From assembly GCF_019636135.1 (NCBI RefSeq), contig NZ_JAHBYD010000003.1, positions 124,001-188,000 on the forward strand: DNA of 64,000 bases, read 5' to 3'. The position numbers and the translations under genes were made by a program. The notes under the pieces were generated by a model. That model did not search any database. It was not told the DNA's origin and saw nothing but the letters and a program-made list of their open reading frames with translations. This DNA comes from Phenylobacterium sp. GTDB lineage: Bacteria; Pseudomonadota; Alphaproteobacteria; Caulobacterales; Caulobacteraceae. Shown piece by piece: positions 35,936-43,815 of this stretch (position 1 is its first letter; every line of letters begins with the position of its first letter).

Positions 35936-38610
35936 GACCGAACCTTGACGATGTCGGCGAGGCTCAGCGTCTTCCTGGGGCCGTTGGTCCCGTCCTTGCG
36001 GAGGGTCTGCGCCTCCAGCCCCTCGGCGGCCTGACCGAGCAGCCGATACCGCGTGCCCGTCTGGCCTTCGACGACGTCGCCGACGCGAAGCGTCAGCAGG
36101 GCGGCCGAGCCGAGGCCGCCGTCTCGGTCCTTGAACGCGGCGAAGTCGTCGAAGGCGGCGGCGGTCAGCGCCATCGGGTTGTCGTGGCCGCGGAGCTTGT
36201 GGCTGAGGTGGGCCGCGTAGAGGAGGGCGTTGCTGAACGCCCCGCATCGCGCGGCGCTGGCCAGGTTCCAGGCGAGGTCTTCGGGCGGCCCCGCGGCCTG
36301 CTTCTCGGGCGGCTCCGACGTGGGGCCCCGGTCGCGTGCCAGGAAGGCGACGGCGTCGTCCACGAAGGCGTTGATGGTGTTCACCCACTCGGGTTGCGGC
36401 GTGCCGGCCTCGTCGGCGGGCAGGAAGCGCTTCGCCGCGTCGCGGGCGCGGTCGACCATCTCGACGTAGCGGGCGACCTCCTCGCGCTTCGGGGTCTTGG
36501 CCTGGGACGGCAGGCGGTCCACGAATTCGGCGAGCTGCCGCGCCGCGCCATCGACGGCGATCAGCGCCAGGACGGCGGGCGGGATCGCGCCCTCGTACAT
36601 CGGCTCGGCCGGGGCCGCGCCGGAGACCGCCTCGCGGACGGCTCCATCCTCTCCCGCGGGAGAGGCGTGACCGGCGGCGGCCCCGACGGGAGTGGAAGCC
36701 CCCTCCGTCGCCTGCGGCGACACCTCCCCCTCGGGGGGAGGAACGGGGTTCAGCCAGGGGGTGTGGTAGGTGCGGCCGCTCGGCGTCGAGCCGGCCAGCC
36801 TGACCTGCTGATCCTCGAGGACCGGGAAGGTCATCTGGGCGCGGCCCAGAACGACGATCGCGCGGGCGTTGGAGAGCAGCCAGTCGAGGCCGCGCCTCGT
36901 CAGGCAGGCCAGCGTGCGCTCGCCCTGCGCCATCATCGCGATCATGCGGTGATCGCGGATCAGGAGGCCGGTGCGCTTGTCGTCCTGCCAGCCGGCGAGG
37001 ACCGGGACGGCCCAGGTCTCGGGCCCGCGCTCGATGCCCTCGACGCCGATGCGGTGCGCCAGCTCGACCAGCACGATGGCCAGCATGGCGGGGAGGGCGG
37101 GGGCCTCGGGTTCGGCCTTCGGCGCCGGGACGGGCTGGGGCGCGGGAGGAACCGAAAGGGCCGGGGGAGGCGGCGACGAGCCTCCCCCGGCAAGCCGACG
37201 AAGGTAATCGGGGATGTCTTCGTCGGGAGCTCCGTCGGGAACCTCGTCGGCCTGCCGGGGCGCCTCGCCCTCGGGCTCGCCGAACAGCGCGCCGGCCTGG
37301 GCGCCGTCACCGTCCGGGAAATCCTCCGGCCCTTCCACCGGGCCCTCCGCGGGCTCGCCCTCCGAAGCCCTCGGCGCAGGAGGGTTGAGCTGGTCGGTGA
37401 CGAACCGGCCGGGCGGCCGGGCCGCGGCGTGCAGTTCGCCGCCCAGGACGTCGGCGCGGGCCTTGAAGAGGGCGGCGGCGCGATCCGCGCCGAAGCCGAC
37501 CTGGCGCAGCCACGTCTGGATGTCGAGCGTCAGGGCCACGCGCGCGACCATGTCGGTGGCGCGATGGCCGGACTGGTAGCCCGCGCGGTCGAACCTCAGC
37601 TCGACCAGCCCGCGCTCGCTCAGCGTGCCGAGCGGCCCGCCGGTCGGGGCCGCGTAGAGCGTCGCCGCGACACTCCCGGTCGTGGGGAGGACGCCGTCCG
37701 GCGTGGCCGCGTGGACCAGCTCCAGCAGCGTCAGCGCCAGCTTCGGCGTCAGGTCGAGCGCCGGCTTCTCCTTCTTGTCCCCCACCATGCCGCGAGCCTG
37801 CACATAGGTCAGGCAGTCGGGGTTCTTCTTCGTGTGCTCGGCGTCGAGCCACTCGGGCAGGTAGGCGCGGGCCTGGTCGGCGGCGGGCAGCTCGCGGGCG
37901 ATCTTGGCGTAGTCCTGCACCTTGCGCGCCGAATACTTGCGGCCGAACAGGCGCTCGAGCTGCGGCCCCGACCGGGCGAAGGGCGGGTTCATCAGCTTGA
38001 GGAAGTAGCGGGCGAGGTCCATCCAGTGCAGGTCGTCGCGCTGGATGTTCTCGATGCCGGCCAGCTCGACGGCCTCGACCTCGTCGACCTCGCGCACGAG
38101 GCAGGGGACGCGGAAGTCGGCGGGGACCCAGCCGCGCTCGACGGCGAGCCGCGCGCCGCGGCGGCGGCGCTCGCCCATGTAGACCTGATAGCGGCCGCCG
38201 ACCTCGCGCACCGTGATCGGCTGCTGCACGCCCTTGTCCGCGATCGACTGGGCCATGTCCTCGATCGAGGCGGGGTCGAACCAGGTGCGCGGGTTGCCGG
38301 CCCACGGGTCGATCAGGTCGAAGGGGATGTAGGCGCCGCCGTCGCCGGCGGTGGCGGCCGTCGCGTCCTCGGCCCAGAAGGCCATGGTGGCCAGCGCGTG
38401 CTCGCCCGCGGCGGTGAGGGCGACGTCGGTGGAGCGCTCCCCGGTCTTCCCGACCAGCCCGTTCTCGATCAGGCTCCCCAGCTTGCGCTGGACGTGGTTT
38501 GGCACGATCCCGGCGCGCTCGGCCAGTTCCGACGGCCCGTCGACCGGCCCGGCCTTGATCGCTTCGAGCAGGGAGACGTTGAGGGCGGCGAGGGACAGGG
38601 CTTCGTTCAC
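35932..38610 (-). CDS. Large ParB-like nuclease-domain protein
   Basis: The 892-residue protein has an N-terminal winged-helix-like domain (ALNVSLLEAIKAGPVDGPSE near residue 10). A ParB/Srx-type domain follows at about 90-220, with YIPFDLIDPWAGNPRTWFDP, IADKGVQQPITVREVGG and YMGERRRRGARLAVERG. The family motif ENIQRDDLHWMDLARYF and a helical DNA-binding part come next. The C-terminal half is long and of low complexity. Phage ParB-like proteins of this size often act as nucleases or regulators rather than in partition; no ParA gene is present. Residues near 622-640 come from an in-frame palindromic element. The start overlaps the small membrane gene (ATGA). Confidence 0.82.
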   Translation of the reverse strand: MNEALSLAALNVSLLEAIKAGPVDGPSELAERAGIVPNHVQRKLGSLIENGLVGKTGERSTDVALTAAGEHALATMAFWAEDATAATAGDGGAYIPFDLIDPWAGNPRTWFDPASIEDMAQSIADKGVQQPITVREVGGRYQVYMGERRRRGARLAVERGWVPADFRVPCLVREVDEVEAVELAGIENIQRDDLHWMDLARYFLKLMNPPFARSGPQLERLFGRKYSARKVQDYAKIARELPAADQARAYLPEWLDAEHTKKNPDCLTYVQARGMVGDKKEKPALDLTPKLALTLLELVHAATPDGVLPTTGSVAATLYAAPTGGPLGTLSERGLVELRFDRAGYQSGHRATDMVARVALTLDIQTWLRQVGFGADRAAALFKARADVLGGELHAAARPPGRFVTDQLNPPAPRASEGEPAEGPVEGPEDFPDGDGAQAGALFGEPEGEAPRQADEVPDGAPDEDIPDYLRRLAGGGSSPPPPALSVPPAPQPVPAPKAEPEAPALPAMLAIVLVELAHRIGVEGIERGPETWAVPVLAGWQDDKRTGLLIRDHRMIAMMAQGERTLACLTRRGLDWLLSNARAIVVLGRAQMTFPVLEDQQVRLAGSTPSGRTYHTPWLNPVPPPEGEVSPQATEGASTPVGAAAGHASPAGEDGAVREAVSGAAPAEPMYEGAIPPAVLALIAVDGAARQLAEFVDRLPSQAKTPKREEVARYVEMVDRARDAAKRFLPADEAGTPQPEWVNTINAFVDDAVAFLARDRGPTSEPPEKQAAGPPEDLAWNLASAARCGAFSNALLYAAHLSHKLRGHDNPMALTAAAFDDFAAFKDRDGGLGSAALLTLRVGDVVEGQTGTRYRLLGQAAEGLEAQTLRKDGTNGPRKTLSLADIVKVRS
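36694..36744. repeat. CCCTCC-type palindromic unit inside the ParB-like gene
   Basis: GGAAGCCCCCTCCGTCGCCT opens the unit, followed by CACCTCCCCCTCGGGGGGAG. It matches the units at 49189 and 54101 closely and keeps the frame open. Confidence 0.7.
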
Positions 38611-38780
38611 GGGCGAACTCCGAGGGCGAGGGCCGCCGCGGCCGCCAGGGCGGCCAGCGCGAGGGCGGCGAGGATGAGGGGGAGGGCGGGCCGCGCACGG
38701 CGTGCGGGAACCCAGCGCAGGCCTTCGAGGCGCGCGCCGTCCAGCTCGGCGCGCTCCTCCTGATAGGTCGAGCGGAACAT
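38607..38780 (-). CDS. Small single-pass membrane protein
   Basis: This 57-residue gene encodes MFRSTYQEERAELDGARLEG, then a hydrophobic stretch ALPLILAALALAALAAAAAL. Start and stop overlap both neighbours (TGATG and ATGA), which supports translation. It may be a membrane anchor or a holin-like small protein; the position in an early operon argues against a lysis role. Confidence 0.62.
   Translation of the reverse strand: MFRSTYQEERAELDGARLEGLRWVPARRARPALPLILAALALAALAAAAALALGVRP
38693..38707. repeat. Prophage palindrome, 14 of 15
   Basis: GCGCACGGCGTGCGG inside the 57-residue gene; the core 13-mer is exact. It codes ARRAR, a different frame from the AHxVR copies. Confidence 0.6.
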
Positions 38781-39199
38781 CAGGCGGCCGTGGCCCTGGC
38801 GCGGGCGGCCTCGCGCGCCTTGCGGGCGGCGCGGGCCTGGGCGCGGTCCCGGCGATACTGGAAGTCGCCGAGCCATGCGGCCTGGACGGGCGTCAGGCGG
38901 CGCCTGTCCTGATCCTCGACCGGGACCGGCGGCAGGCCCTCGCGACGGCAGAACGCCGCGTAGAGTTCGTTCAGGCCGTCGGGCGTCTCCCACGACTGCC
39001 ACGCCGTGACGATGACGGGATGGCCCACGACCCACTCGGGCGCCGCGCCGCCGCCGCCGAAGTACATGGCGCCCTCGTCGAGGCGGGCGCGGATGTCGGC
39101 GATCTCGTCGTCGCCGAACTCGTTGTCCGTGAGGAAAGAGGCGAGGGTGGTCGGGAACGGCTCGTCGCCGTCGATGCTGATGAGGAGCGGCTGGGCCAT
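38780..39199 (-). CDS. Hypothetical phage protein
   Basis: The 139-residue product begins MAQPLLISIDGDEPFPTTLA, contains FGGGGAAPEWVVGHPVIVTA, and ends in a basic helical tail (RRDRAQARAARKAREAARAR). I do not recognise it. Its stop overlaps the start of the small membrane gene by one base. Confidence 0.65.
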   Translation of the reverse strand: MAQPLLISIDGDEPFPTTLASFLTDNEFGDDEIADIRARLDEGAMYFGGGGAAPEWVVGHPVIVTAWQSWETPDGLNELYAAFCRREGLPPVPVEDQDRRRLTPVQAAWLGDFQYRRDRAQARAARKAREAARARATAA

Positions 39200-39202
39200 G
39201 GC

Positions 39203-39688
39203 TCAGAGCCCCCAGGCGTCGATCAGGCCGGCGGCCAGCGCCGAGAGGGCGACGACGCCCCAGAAGGTCGCCGCGTTCAGGGCGGCGGCGCGGATGTCGG
39301 TGAACGGCCGCGCCTCCCGCGCAAGGCCGGGCCGCCGCCGCATCCGCGCATCGCGGGCCGTGGCGGCGGGAAAGAGCGGGGCGCGCGCACGGCGTGCGCG
39401 TTCGAGGGCGAGGTCGACGGCGCGGTTGGACACGGCCGCCGCGGTCGCCATGGCCCGGAAATCCGCCTGCGCCTCGACCTGGGCGGCCAGCTCCTCGACC
39501 GAGGCGGCGCGCCAGAAGTCGTCCAGGTCGACGCCGAAGGTGGCCTCCAGGTCGCAGACGACGACGGCGCACAGCATCGCGTCGCGGGCCTCCGTCAGCT
39601 TCTCACCGATGCCGATCGGCCCGGTGTGCCGGACGATGACGTCCAGCGCCCGGGCGCGGATGGAGGCCTGCGCCGCAACTGCTGCCAT
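39203..39688 (-). CDS. First gene of the leftward operon; acyl-carrier-like segment
   Basis: The 161-residue protein has residues 30-75 (LTEARDAMLCAVVVCDLEAT, then FGVDLDDFWRAASVEELAAQ) that resemble the helix-loop pattern of acyl carrier proteins. The phosphopantetheine serine is absent, so carrier function is unlikely. A basic linker follows, and a hydrophobic C-terminus (FWGVVALSALAAGLIDAWGL) may anchor it in the membrane. The ATG at 39688 follows GAAGGGGAA. It is the first gene after the leftward promoter at 39812-39840. Confidence 0.62.
   Translation of the reverse strand: MAAVAAQASIRARALDVIVRHTGPIGIGEKLTEARDAMLCAVVVCDLEATFGVDLDDFWRAASVEELAAQVEAQADFRAMATAAAVSNRAVDLALERARRARAPLFPAATARDARMRRRPGLAREARPFTDIRAAALNAATFWGVVALSALAAGLIDAWGL
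39385..39399. repeat. Prophage palindrome, exact 15-mer
   Basis: GCGCACGGCGTGCGC inside the 161-residue gene, coding ARRAR. Confidence 0.7.
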
Positions 39689-39811
39689 GACATTCCCCTT
39701 CGCTCAGCGTCCGCGCCGGGAGGGGGGTGGCCGGGCCGGGGGTGGCCCGACCGCTCCATCCGTTGGGGGTGAAGTGCTGAACGAGCCCCCGTCCCGACGC
39801 GGAACGGTTGA

Positions 39812-39840
39812 AATAAACGCTTCTTTGTTGAATGTGTCAA
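39812..39840 (-). promoter_or_regulatory. Leftward early promoter (PL-like)
   Basis: On the minus strand TTGACA (39840-39835) and TTTATT (39817-39812) are separated by exactly 17 bp, about 125 bp before the first gene of the leftward operon. The -35 box lies inside the operator at 39827-39841, so repressor binding would block it. Confidence 0.7.
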
Positions 39841-39841
39841 C
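39827..39841. promoter_or_regulatory. Candidate repressor operator (left)
   Basis: Read on the minus strand this is GTTGACACATTCAAC. It shares GTTGACA-N4-CAAC with the site at 41369 and has 5-bp dyad arms (GTTGA/TCAAC). It overlaps the -35 box of the leftward promoter. Confidence 0.62.
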
Positions 39842-39947
39842 GCAACGGAAACAAACGAGCGTTGAGGGGGGGTGGCGCGGGCGATCTCGACGTCGCGTCG
39901 TCGGTGCGCAAAGCTTTACCGTTCGCAGTCGACCGGGAGCATTTGAT

Positions 39948-40523
39948 TTGACGGCGGCAATCTTCGTGGCGTTGGTGATGCTGGCGCAAGCATCTGGGCG
40001 ACGGCCGATCATCGTCGAGCCGGCGGAGGAGCCCGTGACCGCGGGTCCAGTCCGCGGTGGAGTGAAGACGTTTGATCCGTCAGAATACCTGAAGTACGCC
40101 GCAGGTGGCGGCAACTCGATCCGTGGCGACGCCTTCCTGCGTACCCGCGGCGGTGACGTCAGGACCTGTGCTGGCGAGAGCGTGCAACTGGTGCCGCTGA
40201 CCTACTACACACTCGACTGGCTGGATCATGTCTACGGCTCAGCGGCCTCGGCCTACGTGCCTATCGCCAGCGTTGTGGAGCGTGCGAAGACTTACCCGCT
40301 CCACGCCGGTGCGTCAGCGTTCATAAGGACCGCGCGTTGCAATGTCAGGGGCGAGTTCGAGTTCAGCGGCTTGGCGGATGGTGGCTACGCCGTGATTACG
40401 CGAGTGCGATGGGAAGTGTTGGGCTTGAGCGCGGCCCGGGGCGGGGGAGAGCAGGGTGGAGAGTTGATGAACACCGTGTTTGTTAGTCGGGGCGAGGCCG
40501 CTCGGGTCACGCTGACCCAGTAG
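39948..40523 (+). CDS. Secreted hypothetical protein carried by the prophage
   Basis: The 191-residue product starts at TTG 39948 after GGGAG with a signal peptide (AAIFVALVMLAQASG). It has paired cysteines (VRTCAGESVQLVPLTYYTL and TARCNVRGEFEFSGLADGGY) and a tail MNTVFVSRGEAARVTLTQ. The GEFEFSGLADGGYAV block resembles carboxypeptidase-regulatory-like beta-sandwich domains. It runs against the flanking leftward genes and is less GC-biased, which is typical of a lysogenic-conversion gene expressed by the prophage. The receptor or substrate is unknown. Confidence 0.68.
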   Translation: MTAAIFVALVMLAQASGRRPIIVEPAEEPVTAGPVRGGVKTFDPSEYLKYAAGGGNSIRGDAFLRTRGGDVRTCAGESVQLVPLTYYTLDWLDHVYGSAASAYVPIASVVERAKTYPLHAGASAFIRTARCNVRGEFEFSGLADGGYAVITRVRWEVLGLSAARGGGEQGGELMNTVFVSRGEAARVTLTQ

Positions 40524-40657
40524 TCCGCCTCCCCACAGCATCGCCTGCGTTCCTCAGCTCTAGGCTGCATCGCCGGCTGACGCTGGCGGCTTTACCGGCC
40601 ACTCAAGCCCCTTCGTCGGGAAGACCAGCGTCTGGCGCCCCGCCCGGTAGTGGATGC

Positions 40658-41344
40658 CTAGTCGCCCCTGAACACGACGGGAAACACGCCGCGGACGTCG
40701 CTCACGCTGTAGGTCACGACCCGCTCTTCGGGGTACAACTCCTTGACGTAGTACCGCGACCCGTCCGACTTCTCGTAAAGCAGCACCTCGAAGCCCCCCG
40801 ATTTCAGTTCGATCACGCAGCCCTTCCCGCGCCGCGGTGACCTCGCTCTGTCGAACAGCACCAGTTCGCCGCTCTCCGCCCAGGGGCTCACCCTGTCGCT
40901 TGCGACCTCAAGCGCGTCGATCGTGCGTCCGAGAACCTGGCGCAGATCCAGCCTGCGAGTCGGTCGGCTGTCCTGGGCGTCGGGCCGGCCATGCAGGTTA
41001 AAGATGAACGGCGTTGCGGCTTCGGCGAACCCCAATGTCTGACCCGATGGCGTCTGGAGGATGCGGGCCCTTTCGGCTTCGAAGTCGTGTTCGGTCGCAC
41101 CGATCGCGCTGAGCGCCTTCTCGATTTTGTCCGCGCTAAACTTCCGATCGCCCTTCTCGTAGTTGTGCCAGCCAGCGCCCGTCATCCCGAGGGCGCGCCC
41201 GACTGTGGCCAGCGTGACGTCCGCGCGATTGCGCAAGTTGTAGAGGGCTTGGCCGTTCAACTGCTGTTCGGCTTTTTTGGGGGCGTGGGTCAGCGGCATC
41301 CCCAAAGGGGACGCGGAGCGGGCGTTGATCGCAATAAGCTGCAA
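40658..41344 (-). CDS. CI-like prophage repressor (HTH plus S24-like fold)
   Basis: The 228-residue protein has an N-terminal XRE-type helix-turn-helix: GQALYNLRNRADVTLATVGR, then LGMTGAGWHNYEKGDRKFSA. The C-terminal domain is LexA/S24-like in pattern (VSPWAESGELVLFDRARSPR, then GKGCVIELKSGGFEVLLYEK). The usual catalytic serine motif GDSM is replaced by ASDRVSP, so self-cleavage is doubtful. An internal ATG 15 codons in (MPLTHAPKK) is another possible start. It is divergent from the Cro-like gene, and the operator lies between them. It should hold the prophage silent. Confidence 0.85.
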   Translation of the reverse strand: MQLIAINARSASPLGMPLTHAPKKAEQQLNGQALYNLRNRADVTLATVGRALGMTGAGWHNYEKGDRKFSADKIEKALSAIGATEHDFEAERARILQTPSGQTLGFAEAATPFIFNLHGRPDAQDSRPTRRLDLRQVLGRTIDALEVASDRVSPWAESGELVLFDRARSPRRGKGCVIELKSGGFEVLLYEKSDGSRYYVKELYPEERVVTYSVSDVRGVFPVVFRGD

Positions 41345-41368
41345 CGCCGACTTCTCCGTTAAGACAAC

Positions 41369-41383
41369 GTTGACATAAACAAC
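41369..41383. promoter_or_regulatory. Candidate repressor operator (right)
   Basis: GTTGACATAAACAAC shares GTTGACA-N4-CAAC with the left operator. It lies in the AT-rich gap between the divergent repressor and Cro-like genes, and its TTGACA (41370-41375) could be the -35 box of the rightward promoter; the -10 box is weak by eye. Confidence 0.6.
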
Positions 41384-41421
41384 AAATCAACCACGCATTC
41401 AACAGCGACCCAGGCAGAGGG

Positions 41422-41757
41422 ATGGTCGCTGTGGCGGAAGCGCCAGAAGAAATCGGTCGGAACGAGTTCGACGAGTGGTGCTGGAAGCGCGGCCTGGAGT
41501 TGCGCGACGTTGTGGATGGCCTCGCGCACGTCGCGGCGACCCTTTCCTGCGAAAGCGACCGCCGCCTGCGCGTTCCCTCCATCGAGACAGTCCGGCTGAT
41601 CCGCCTGCCGTTCAGTGACAGCCGGCGGCGCGTCCCTGGAGTCGAGGTGATGGAATTGATCCATCGCTTCACTGAGGGGGCGATTGTGGCCGCCCACTTC
41701 TATCCCCGCGACATGCGTGGCTTGCCGGAACCTGTCAGCGCCGAGGGGCAGGTGTGA
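41422..41757 (+). CDS. Cro-like regulator
   Basis: The 111-residue product has FDEWCWKRGLELRDVVDGLA followed by the late HTH-type block VRLIRLPFSDSRRRVPGVEV and GAIVAAHFYPRDMRGLPEP. The pattern (W-ERGL at the start, I-R-PFSD-RRRVPS in the recognition helix, then a HFYP closing segment) recalls small XRE/Cro-like regulators of phages. It is the first rightward gene after the operator, as Cro is. GTG codons just downstream are other possible starts. Its 3' end overlaps a convergent gene by 23 bp. Confidence 0.72.
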   Translation: MVAVAEAPEEIGRNEFDEWCWKRGLELRDVVDGLAHVAATLSCESDRRLRVPSIETVRLIRLPFSDSRRRVPGVEVMELIHRFTEGAIVAAHFYPRDMRGLPEPVSAEGQV

Positions 41758-41980
41758 AGACTTCCTGCAACAGAGCGGCGTGTTCGCAGGCGCAGATCAG
41801 GCTCTCCGACAGGCCGTCCAGCGCCTCCGCGACGCCGTCGGGTGTAGCTTGTGCGGCTACCCGCATTCCCTCCACCGCCGCGAGCGTCTCCCGTAGCGCC
41901 GCCACCACCCGCGCGCGCCCCTCGGGCGTCGCGGCTTCGGCGCGTGCGTGCCGGATCAGTTCGTCCGTCCAGGTTTCCAT
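41735..41980 (-). CDS. Small helical phage protein
   Basis: The 81-residue product (METWTDELIRHARAEAATPE at the start) is predicted to be all-helical, with LRETLAAVEGMRVAAQ and ALDGLSESLICACEHAAL. The ATG at 41980 follows a GGGGGGAA stretch at good distance, which favours it over the start at 42037. No family is recognised. Confidence 0.55.
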   Translation of the reverse strand: METWTDELIRHARAEAATPEGRARVVAALRETLAAVEGMRVAAQATPDGVAEALDGLSESLICACEHAALLQEVFTPAPRR

Positions 41981-42235
41981 CTGTTCCCCCCAAGGTAAAC
42001 CCGCCCCCATCCTGCGATCTAAGGTCGCAAGCAGCACCGTTGGGAAGCGCGGCCAAGAGCCGCGCGCGTTTTCCCCGAGTTGGGTGGGCCGAGGCGAGAC
42101 GGCCGCTGCGTTAGGCTGGGCCTTCGGTGGGATGACTGCGCCGGGGGCGCGGCCGTGAGCCGGCGCGTCCGTCAGGCCCGTGGGGCGGCCGCGCTGCTGT
42201 CGGACCTCGCGCAGGAGGTCGGCGAGGCCGCGCGG

Positions 42236-42460
42236 CTAGCGCAGGCGCTTCAATTGCTGGGCCAGGAGGTCGGCGCCGCGCTGGACGGCCGCCCGGACCT
42301 GGTGCTCGAGCTCTTCCGCGTCCGTGTCGATGTGGCGTCCGCAGCCTCCGCAGTCGAGGCCGTGCTCTCGCTTGAGCCGACCGATGCTGCGCGCCGTCTC
42401 GTGGCCGCACTGCGGGCAGGGAATATCCAGCTCGGTCGCGTCGAGGCCGAAGTCCGCCAT
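42236..42460 (-). CDS. Small zinc-ribbon protein
   Basis: The 74-residue product has two CxxC knuckles, DIPCPQCGHETARSIGRLKR and LDCGGCGRHIDTD, 20 residues apart, consistent with a four-cysteine zinc ribbon, then a helical tail. A clear AGGAGA ribosome site precedes the ATG at 42460. The opposite strand is also open here, but it lacks the cysteine pattern and a ribosome site. It may bind DNA or a polymerase. Confidence 0.7.
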   Translation of the reverse strand: MADFGLDATELDIPCPQCGHETARSIGRLKREHGLDCGGCGRHIDTDAEELEHQVRAAVQRGADLLAQQLKRLR

Positions 42461-42484
42461 CTGCTTTCTCCTGGGGTTGTGGCG

Positions 42485-42556
42485 ATGTCAGGAGACGACG
42501 AGTCCCCCCGTCCGGACAACGGGCGGGGGGATGAGCGGACGGGGGTGCGGCCGTGA
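42485..42556 (+). CDS. Possible 23-residue leader peptide
   Basis: An ATG at 42485 opens MSGDDESPRPDNGRGDERTG and its stop overlaps the GTG start of the next gene (GTGA). The peptide is acidic and disordered. Only the coupling to the next gene supports it. Confidence 0.3.
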   Translation: MSGDDESPRPDNGRGDERTGVRP

Positions 42557-42975
42557 GGGGCGGGCGTCCGCACTTCGCCCCGCGCGGCGCGGTCGTGGCG
42601 GCCCGGGCGGTGAGCGGGGCCGAGGTGATCGGGCTCGTGGACCTGGCGGAGCGGCTGGCGCGCGCGGCGCTGGACGAGGGCCGGTCGGACGACGGCGGCG
42701 AGGCGGCCGCGCTGGACCTGATGCGCCTGCGCGACCGGGTGAAGGGGCTGGCCGGCGAGAGCTTCCCGTCGCCGGCCGAGCCGGCGCGCTACCAGTTCGC
42801 GGCCTTCCTCTGGGCGGTGCGGGCCTTCGCCCACCCGGCCAACGGGCCCGAGACGCGCACGGCGTGCGCGCCGGCCATGCGCGAGACGGCGCGCGGCGTC
42901 GACCGCTTCCTGGCCCTGCACCAGACGATGCGCGCGCAGGGGACGTGGGCGCGCCAGTCCGGAGGGACCGACTGA
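42553..42975 (+). CDS. Hypothetical phage protein
   Basis: The 140-residue product (MRGGRPHFAPRGAVVAARAV) has helical segments VIGLVDLAERLARAALDEG and LDLMRLRDRVKGLAGESFP. It contains one copy of the recurring palindrome at 42855. The GTG start overlaps the upstream stop and its own stop overlaps the next ATG (TGATG). I recognise no family. Confidence 0.65.
   Translation: MRGGRPHFAPRGAVVAARAVSGAEVIGLVDLAERLARAALDEGRSDDGGEAAALDLMRLRDRVKGLAGESFPSPAEPARYQFAAFLWAVRAFAHPANGPETRTACAPAMRETARGVDRFLALHQTMRAQGTWARQSGGTD
42855..42869. repeat. Prophage palindrome, exact 15-mer
   Basis: GCGCACGGCGTGCGC inside the 140-residue gene, coding TRTACA, a third frame. Confidence 0.7.
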
Positions 42976-43577
42976 TGTCCATCGGAGGGGGAGGCCTGTC
43001 CATGACGACGATGCCGGGCGGGGTGACCGCCGACCTGGCGGCGCATGCGGTGCTGGCCGCCGTCATCTCGCTGGGGGAGGAACCGGCCGCGTGGCTGGAC
43101 GGTCCGCCCACGGGCCGCCGGCGCGCGCTGCTGGCCGCCGCCTCGGGGCTGAACGTGGCCGGGCTGATGTCGGTGCGGCGCGCGGCGGTGATGCTGGGCG
43201 TCAACGAGGGGTCGGTCTGCAAGCTGCGGGCGCGCGGCGACGCGGGCTGGGACCGGGCGGAGGCCTTGGCGGCGGACGCCGCCGCCTGGGCGCTGCGGGT
43301 CGGGATCGAGACGCCCCGCCGCGCGCCCGCGCCCGCCGGGATCGTCGTGCCCGAGGCGGTGACGGCGGAGAGCCCGCTGCGCGAGCGGCTGCTGTTCGCG
43401 CTGGCGGACGGGGCGTGCAGCAGCATGGGGCTCGCCACGCTGGCGGGCGCCAAGGAGCTGGACGTCTGCCGCGCGCTGTCGGCGCTGGAACATGAGGGCG
43501 TCGTCGAGGCCGGGCCGATGCCCGAAGAGGGCAGGCGCCACCAGCGCTGGCGCCTGCGGGGCCGCGCCGATGCATAG
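42975..43577 (+). CDS. Probable DNA-binding protein with two HTH segments
   Basis: The 200-residue product has a helix-turn-helix near residue 75 (MSVRRAAVMLGVNEGSVCKL) and a winged-helix-like C-terminus (LFALADGACSSMGLATLAGA, then LSALEHEGVVEAGP). It is a candidate regulator or replication-initiation helper of the rightward operon. The ATG is fixed by the TGATG overlap with the preceding stop. Confidence 0.72.
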   Translation: MSIGGGGLSMTTMPGGVTADLAAHAVLAAVISLGEEPAAWLDGPPTGRRRALLAAASGLNVAGLMSVRRAAVMLGVNEGSVCKLRARGDAGWDRAEALAADAAAWALRVGIETPRRAPAPAGIVVPEAVTAESPLRERLLFALADGACSSMGLATLAGAKELDVCRALSALEHEGVVEAGPMPEEGRRHQRWRLRGRADA

Positions 43578-43815
43578 GCCGCCGCATCCCGGCGCGTCCG
43601 CCCGCCGCTACGTCCCGTCCATGCCGATGGTGCGCGAGCTGGCCCTCGCGCGGCTCGGCGAGGCCGCGCTGGACGACCTCGCGCGGGAAGCCTGCGTCCG
43701 TCGCGGCCTGCTGGCGCGCGACGACACCCTGACCGTCCGCGGCGCGGCGCTGCTGAGCGCCGCGACGGCGCAGTTCCGCAGGTTCGAGAGGGGGCCGTTC
43801 GTTGTCCGTCCGTAG
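43570..43815 (+). CDS. Small hypothetical phage protein
   Basis: The 81-residue product (MHRPPHPGASARRYVPSMPM) is basic at the start and helical after (VRELALARLGEAALDDLARE). It overlaps the preceding gene by 8 bp and the following TTG start by 14 bp. No family is recognised. Confidence 0.55.
   Translation: MHRPPHPGASARRYVPSMPMVRELALARLGEAALDDLAREACVRRGLLARDDTLTVRGAALLSAATAQFRRFERGPFVVRP

Noticed and set aside
42080..42556. A plus-strand gene of 158 codons
   Set aside because: The minus-strand zinc-ribbon gene at 42236-42460 has a strong ribosome site and four cysteines in CxxC pairs; the plus frame has neither.
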